A stretch of 64,000 nt of DNA from an uncultured Halomicronema sp. GTDB taxonomy: Bacteria; Cyanobacteriota; Cyanobacteriia; Phormidesmidales; Phormidesmidaceae. The position numbers and the translations under genes are program-made. The DNA is taken from assembly GCA_937899725.1 (NCBI GenBank), contig CALCCA010000073.1:1-64000 (forward strand), read 5' to 3'. Below the pieces are notes generated by a model that worked only from the letters and a program-made list of their open reading frames with translations, ran no database searches and had not been told where the DNA came from. Positions 61,477-64,000 of the stretch are shown here, in pieces; position 1 is the first letter of the stretch, and each line of letters opens with the position of its first letter.

Positions 61477-61809
61477 TCAGCGCCAATCTTCACCTGCGGT
61501 TGGCGATGTCTGCCGATGACGGTAGCAAAGCTGAGGCTGACAGCCCGTGGCCGGTTCAAAATCGTCACAGCCAATCGCGTCTTCTGACAAAGCAGTCAGC
61601 GGATGAACAGGGCACTTCAAGTGATAGCTGCCGGTGTAGTATTGGCAGCGATCGCAGGGAATTTGATGCAATCGCTGCAAATGTCTGATCCCTTCTTGCA
61701 GGGCTGTGATCACCGACCAAAGAAAGGCCAGCATCACCGTCCAAATCAAGCCGGGGAAGAGTAAAGCTATGACCGCATTGGCATTGAGCTGAGAAACGTA
61801 GTGAACCAT
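61477..61809 (-). CDS. Small Cys-rich membrane protein
   Basis: 110 residues. One membrane helix (about 12-35, VIALLFPGLIWTVMLAFLWS) then a cytoplasmic Cys/His module IPCDRCQYYTGSYHLKCPVH ... GCDDFEP, likely metal binding. The module recurs in cyanobacterial small proteins of unknown function. Length is normal for that type. Confidence 0.7.
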   Translation of the reverse strand: MVHYVSQLNANAVIALLFPGLIWTVMLAFLWSVITALQEGIRHLQRLHQIPCDRCQYYTGSYHLKCPVHPLTALSEDAIGCDDFEPATGCQPQLCYRHRQTSPTAGEDWR

Positions 61810-61871
61810 AGCTAGTCCGTGGGTTGAGCGAGTCGCGTGATCAGCGATTGAGCGGTAACTAAGGACAACTT

Positions 61872-62324
61872 CTAGAACGGCGATCGCTCCGGCAACACTG
61901 CCATGTCAAGGGCCTGGACAATCGCCACCGAGCCGTAGCGCGGATCGATCGCTAGATTCAGAATCTTGACTTGATGATCGCGGCGATTGTCTGGCTGACG
62001 CACGGTGAAGCCAGCAAACTGGCCCGATTCGGCAGAGAGTCCGGCTTGAAAAATGCTGGATCGATCAGCAAACGGCAGAAACTCAGCTTCACCCACGATG
62101 TGGGTAGCCTGGTTCGCAAACGACAGCTGGCCATCGTGAGTGAGAATCGCGGCCGGAGCGTCGCAGCGATCGCACCAGCTAACCGCCAAAAACCAACGGG
62201 CATCCGCGATGCGATCGAACACTCGTTCGGGACGCGGATGCTGCAGCACCCGATAGCCACCTTCGACGGAGAAAATCGTGCCGCCCAAAAAGCCACAGGC
62301 GACAGAAATCGGTGAAGACATCAT
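61872..62324 (-). CDS. Hypothetical protein, PAS-like segment
   Basis: About 150 residues. ATG-ATG at 62324/62321 lies 2 bp after the stop of the methyltransferase gene, so translation is probably coupled. The middle reads AAILTHDGQLSFANQATHIVG, similar to a PAS-domain start, and the end is strand-rich; a small PAS-like sensor fold is possible. No firm family. Third gene of the micropeptide-methyltransferase unit. Confidence 0.6.
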   Translation of the reverse strand: MMSSPISVACGFLGGTIFSVEGGYRVLQHPRPERVFDRIADARWFLAVSWCDRCDAPAAILTHDGQLSFANQATHIVGEAEFLPFADRSSIFQAGLSAESGQFAGFTVRQPDNRRDHQVKILNLAIDPRYGSVAIVQALDMAVLPERSPF

Positions 62325-62326
62325 GC

Positions 62327-63145
62327 CTAAACCCGACTCTCTATCAGCAACGACGAGTTGCGAAGGGGGGGCAGTTTGCTGAGCCACGGCACCCAGCGAT
62401 AAACGCCGATGTGATCGCGATAATGGCACATTTCCTGAATCAGAGATCGCGCTTCTACCACCGTTAAACCCATGGCCGTCAGGTCTCGTTCATGGTTAAT
62501 AAACCACTTGAGGGGGGCATCCAAACTGGCTAACTGCTTAGCGGTCCGGCCTCGGGTGAGACCGCCCACCGCATCAAACACGAGAGTCGCTCCAGCAAAG
62601 CGCTGCTTTAGTTGAGTGATGAAGGTTTGAACTTCATCAGGCTCCAGATACATCAGTAGCCCCTCGGCCAAAATCAACAGCTGCTCAGGAGGGCCATCAG
62701 GTACTTCATCCAGCCAGCTCCAGTCCACAACTGAACGCGGAATCAGTCGATAGCGATCGCTCTCAGTCTCAAATTGCTGACGCAGGTGAATCACTTCTGG
62801 CAAATCCAGCTCTAGCCAATAGTGGCTCTGTTGACCAACGCGATAATAGCGAGTCGATAAGCCCGCGCCGAGTTCCACCACCACCGCCTGGGGCTGCACG
62901 GCCAGATGCCGCTGCACGATTTCATCAAAAATGTGGGCACGCAAGGCCCATCCCAATTGACTCAAGGGCTGATAGAGTCCATCCAAGACAGGATCCCATG
63001 TGAGCGCTGGCCACCACTCAGCAATCATCGGATCATGCAAAATACTGTGCAGTCGGTAATGCTCGTCAACTCGCGCCCGCGTAGTCAACAACAGGGTGCG
63101 AGGCACCCCCGAAAATACTGTCGTAGTCAGGGTCGAATGGTTCAT
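62327..63145 (-). CDS. LCM-family class I methyltransferase
   Basis: 272 residues from ATG 63145, which has AGGGAGG upstream and shares one base with the preceding stop. SAM motif VVVELGAGLSTRYYRVG, then WLELDLPEVIHLR and LILAEGLLMYLEPDEV are typical of the leucine carboxyl methyltransferase/PPM family, whose members methylate carboxylates of proteins or natural products. The tight coupling to a 39-codon frame upstream suggests the small peptide could be substrate or partner; this is inference. Confidence 0.88.
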   Translation of the reverse strand: MNHSTLTTTVFSGVPRTLLLTTRARVDEHYRLHSILHDPMIAEWWPALTWDPVLDGLYQPLSQLGWALRAHIFDEIVQRHLAVQPQAVVVELGAGLSTRYYRVGQQSHYWLELDLPEVIHLRQQFETESDRYRLIPRSVVDWSWLDEVPDGPPEQLLILAEGLLMYLEPDEVQTFITQLKQRFAGATLVFDAVGGLTRGRTAKQLASLDAPLKWFINHERDLTAMGLTVVEARSLIQEMCHYRDHIGVYRWVPWLSKLPPLRNSSLLIESRV

Positions 63146-63264
63146 CAACTTACCTCCCTAATGCGGATGTTGACCGCGACCAAAGGCGCACCCAAGGCGG
63201 CAGTGGTTTGGCAAGACCAGCCCAGCGATCGCATCAATGGCGTCCCCAAGAGTCCGTTGGTCAT
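63145..63264 (-). CDS. 39-residue micropeptide coupled to methyltransferase
   Basis: ATG 63264 has a strong AAAGGAG site 5 bp upstream. The peptide runs MTNGLLGTPLMRSLG to NIRIREVS, with one Cys and a hydrophobic middle, and its TGA overlaps the methyltransferase ATG by one base. It could be a real micropeptide, a RiPP-like precursor or a leader for coupled translation. No homologue can be judged by eye. Confidence 0.5.
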   Translation of the reverse strand: MTNGLLGTPLMRSLGWSCQTTAALGAPLVAVNIRIREVS

Positions 63265-63349
63265 AGCAGCTCCTTTCAATCAGGACAGATAGATTGCCAA
63301 AGCCGGCAGAACAGTCACCCGGTTCTGAGCCTCAGCACTGGCAAAAGGA

Positions 63350-63381
63350 CATTCTTAATGACTCAGATTCTCATTAGAATG
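63350..63381. promoter_or_regulatory. Imperfect dyad upstream of micropeptide unit
   Basis: CATTCTTAATGA (63350-63361) faces TCATTAGAATG (63371-63381), one base short of a perfect repeat, 86 bp before the micropeptide start, in AT-rich DNA that also holds GAGAATC-like units. Operator role is tentative. Confidence 0.35.
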
Positions 63382-63439
63382 ATTTGAGCATACTCTAGAA
63401 TCTTTCTCAATAAGCCGTCTGTTAACTTATATTGAAGAT

Positions 63440-63622
63440 TCAGGTTGACGACGACCCAACAGCCGGTAATTCATTGAGTTCGAACTGCTCAAAGGAGGTG
63501 AACTGCTCAGGAAATCCTCTCGAATAGGAGCTTTCAGAGCTTTCCTCTATGAGTTGACTATGTGCGTCCTTCGCTTCCTCTAGAGCCCTAATGAAGTCAG
63601 AGATTGTTGAGAAGCTGGTCAA
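63440..63622 (-). CDS. Small hypothetical protein
   Basis: 60 codons with TTG start and no good ribosome site. Acidic, Ser/Phe-rich (SYSRGFPEQFTSFEQFELNE), ending LPAVGSSST. The composition looks protein-like, and it precedes the micropeptide unit on the same strand, but support is weak. Confidence 0.3.
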   Translation of the reverse strand: MTSFSTISDFIRALEEAKDAHSQLIEESSESSYSRGFPEQFTSFEQFELNELPAVGSSST

Positions 63623-64000
63623 ATAGCGTCGTAAAGCTCTAAAGATCAGTTTTATAAATGCTAAAGATTCTCAATAGATTTAGGCCTGGTGATATGAAAC
63701 CTTAGCTAATAGGTCAGGGCGCTAGCCCTGGCGCTGCAGTTCTGAAACTCTGGCTTTCAAAGCATGTCAGCAATTCTAGCGACAGCTTTAGAACGTCACT
63801 GCTAATAGCTGTTGCCCAGTTGTGGCGCAGTCCCATCCTCGGGCAGCCGGTGCTCTTGACGAGTACCACCAAAATTTTCATGCTAGGGCTCGTGTAGCGA
63901 TCGCTGGCTTCCTCAATAGCGGCAAAGGCGTCCGCCCCGAGCAGTCCTCATAGAGTTACTGGTTCCCTTTGGCATCCAGCAGTTCTATTCCGAGCTTTGG
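63623..64000. other. Window end, no gene seen
   Basis: Only a small hairpin CAGGGC-GCTA-GCCCTG at 63715-63730 was noticed. Confidence 0.4.

Overview
The window reads as chromosomal DNA of a cyanobacterium, most likely a Leptolyngbya-like filament. The palindrome GCGATCGC (HIP1) recurs in and between genes. Many products are cyanobacterial types: a GluR0-like channel, AMIN-domain TonB receptors, CoaR/CoaT, Tab2, DUF5132, DUF2294, an Rcp-type regulator. Family calls rest on reading motifs in the translations; no search was run.

Layout. 1-2741: an IS630 remnant, then a striking fusion of a ProX-like glycine betaine binding domain with a GluR0-type potassium channel (582-2741). 3150-17942: a ferric-siderophore island holding two AraC regulators, two TonB-dependent receptors, two FecB-type binding lipoproteins, a DUF1636 protein and, at its two ends, two exporter-fold ABC half-transporters. 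Four transcription units in it are preceded by the same pair of TCCGNCTAG half-sites exactly 21 bp apart, and both AraC genes have Fur-like boxes. This suggests a Fur to AraC to uptake-gene cascade. 18176-23199: a secreted protein, a broken acetyltransferase, pyroglutamyl peptidase, and the divergent cobalt exporter and sensor coaT/coaR with a textbook MerR promoter. 23386-31924: assorted metabolic and stress genes (glyoxalase fold, sucrase/ferredoxin-like, a GCS2-type ligase, GNAT, fasciclin, hydrolase, DUF5132) with long empty spacers. 32626-35430: an AT-richer unit of hydrolase, sterol-desaturase-like protein and TetR regulator, with the same 26-bp operator at both promoters. 36105-42368: glucan phosphorylase, Tab2, a topoisomerase IB and an IS1 remnant. 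42503-45216: small stress proteins (Pmp3/YqaE, CsbD, low-temperature type), a receiver protein and DUF2294. 45878-50185: a large membrane protein with four exact 98-residue repeats beside a YbdK-type ligase. 51646-60213: a signalling block of three histidine kinases and two response regulators, one kinase with an ethylene-receptor-like membrane domain lacking the copper-binding cysteine. 60466-63264: transglutaminase, a Cys-rich membrane protein, and a coupled unit of micropeptide, LCM-type methyltransferase and PAS-like protein.

Most promising leads: the betaine-binding potassium channel, the dual AraC siderophore regulon with split heterodimeric ABC halves and no FecCD-type permease in view, the 98-residue repeat membrane protein, and the micropeptide-methyltransferase unit. 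I saw no rRNA, tRNA or CRISPR array.
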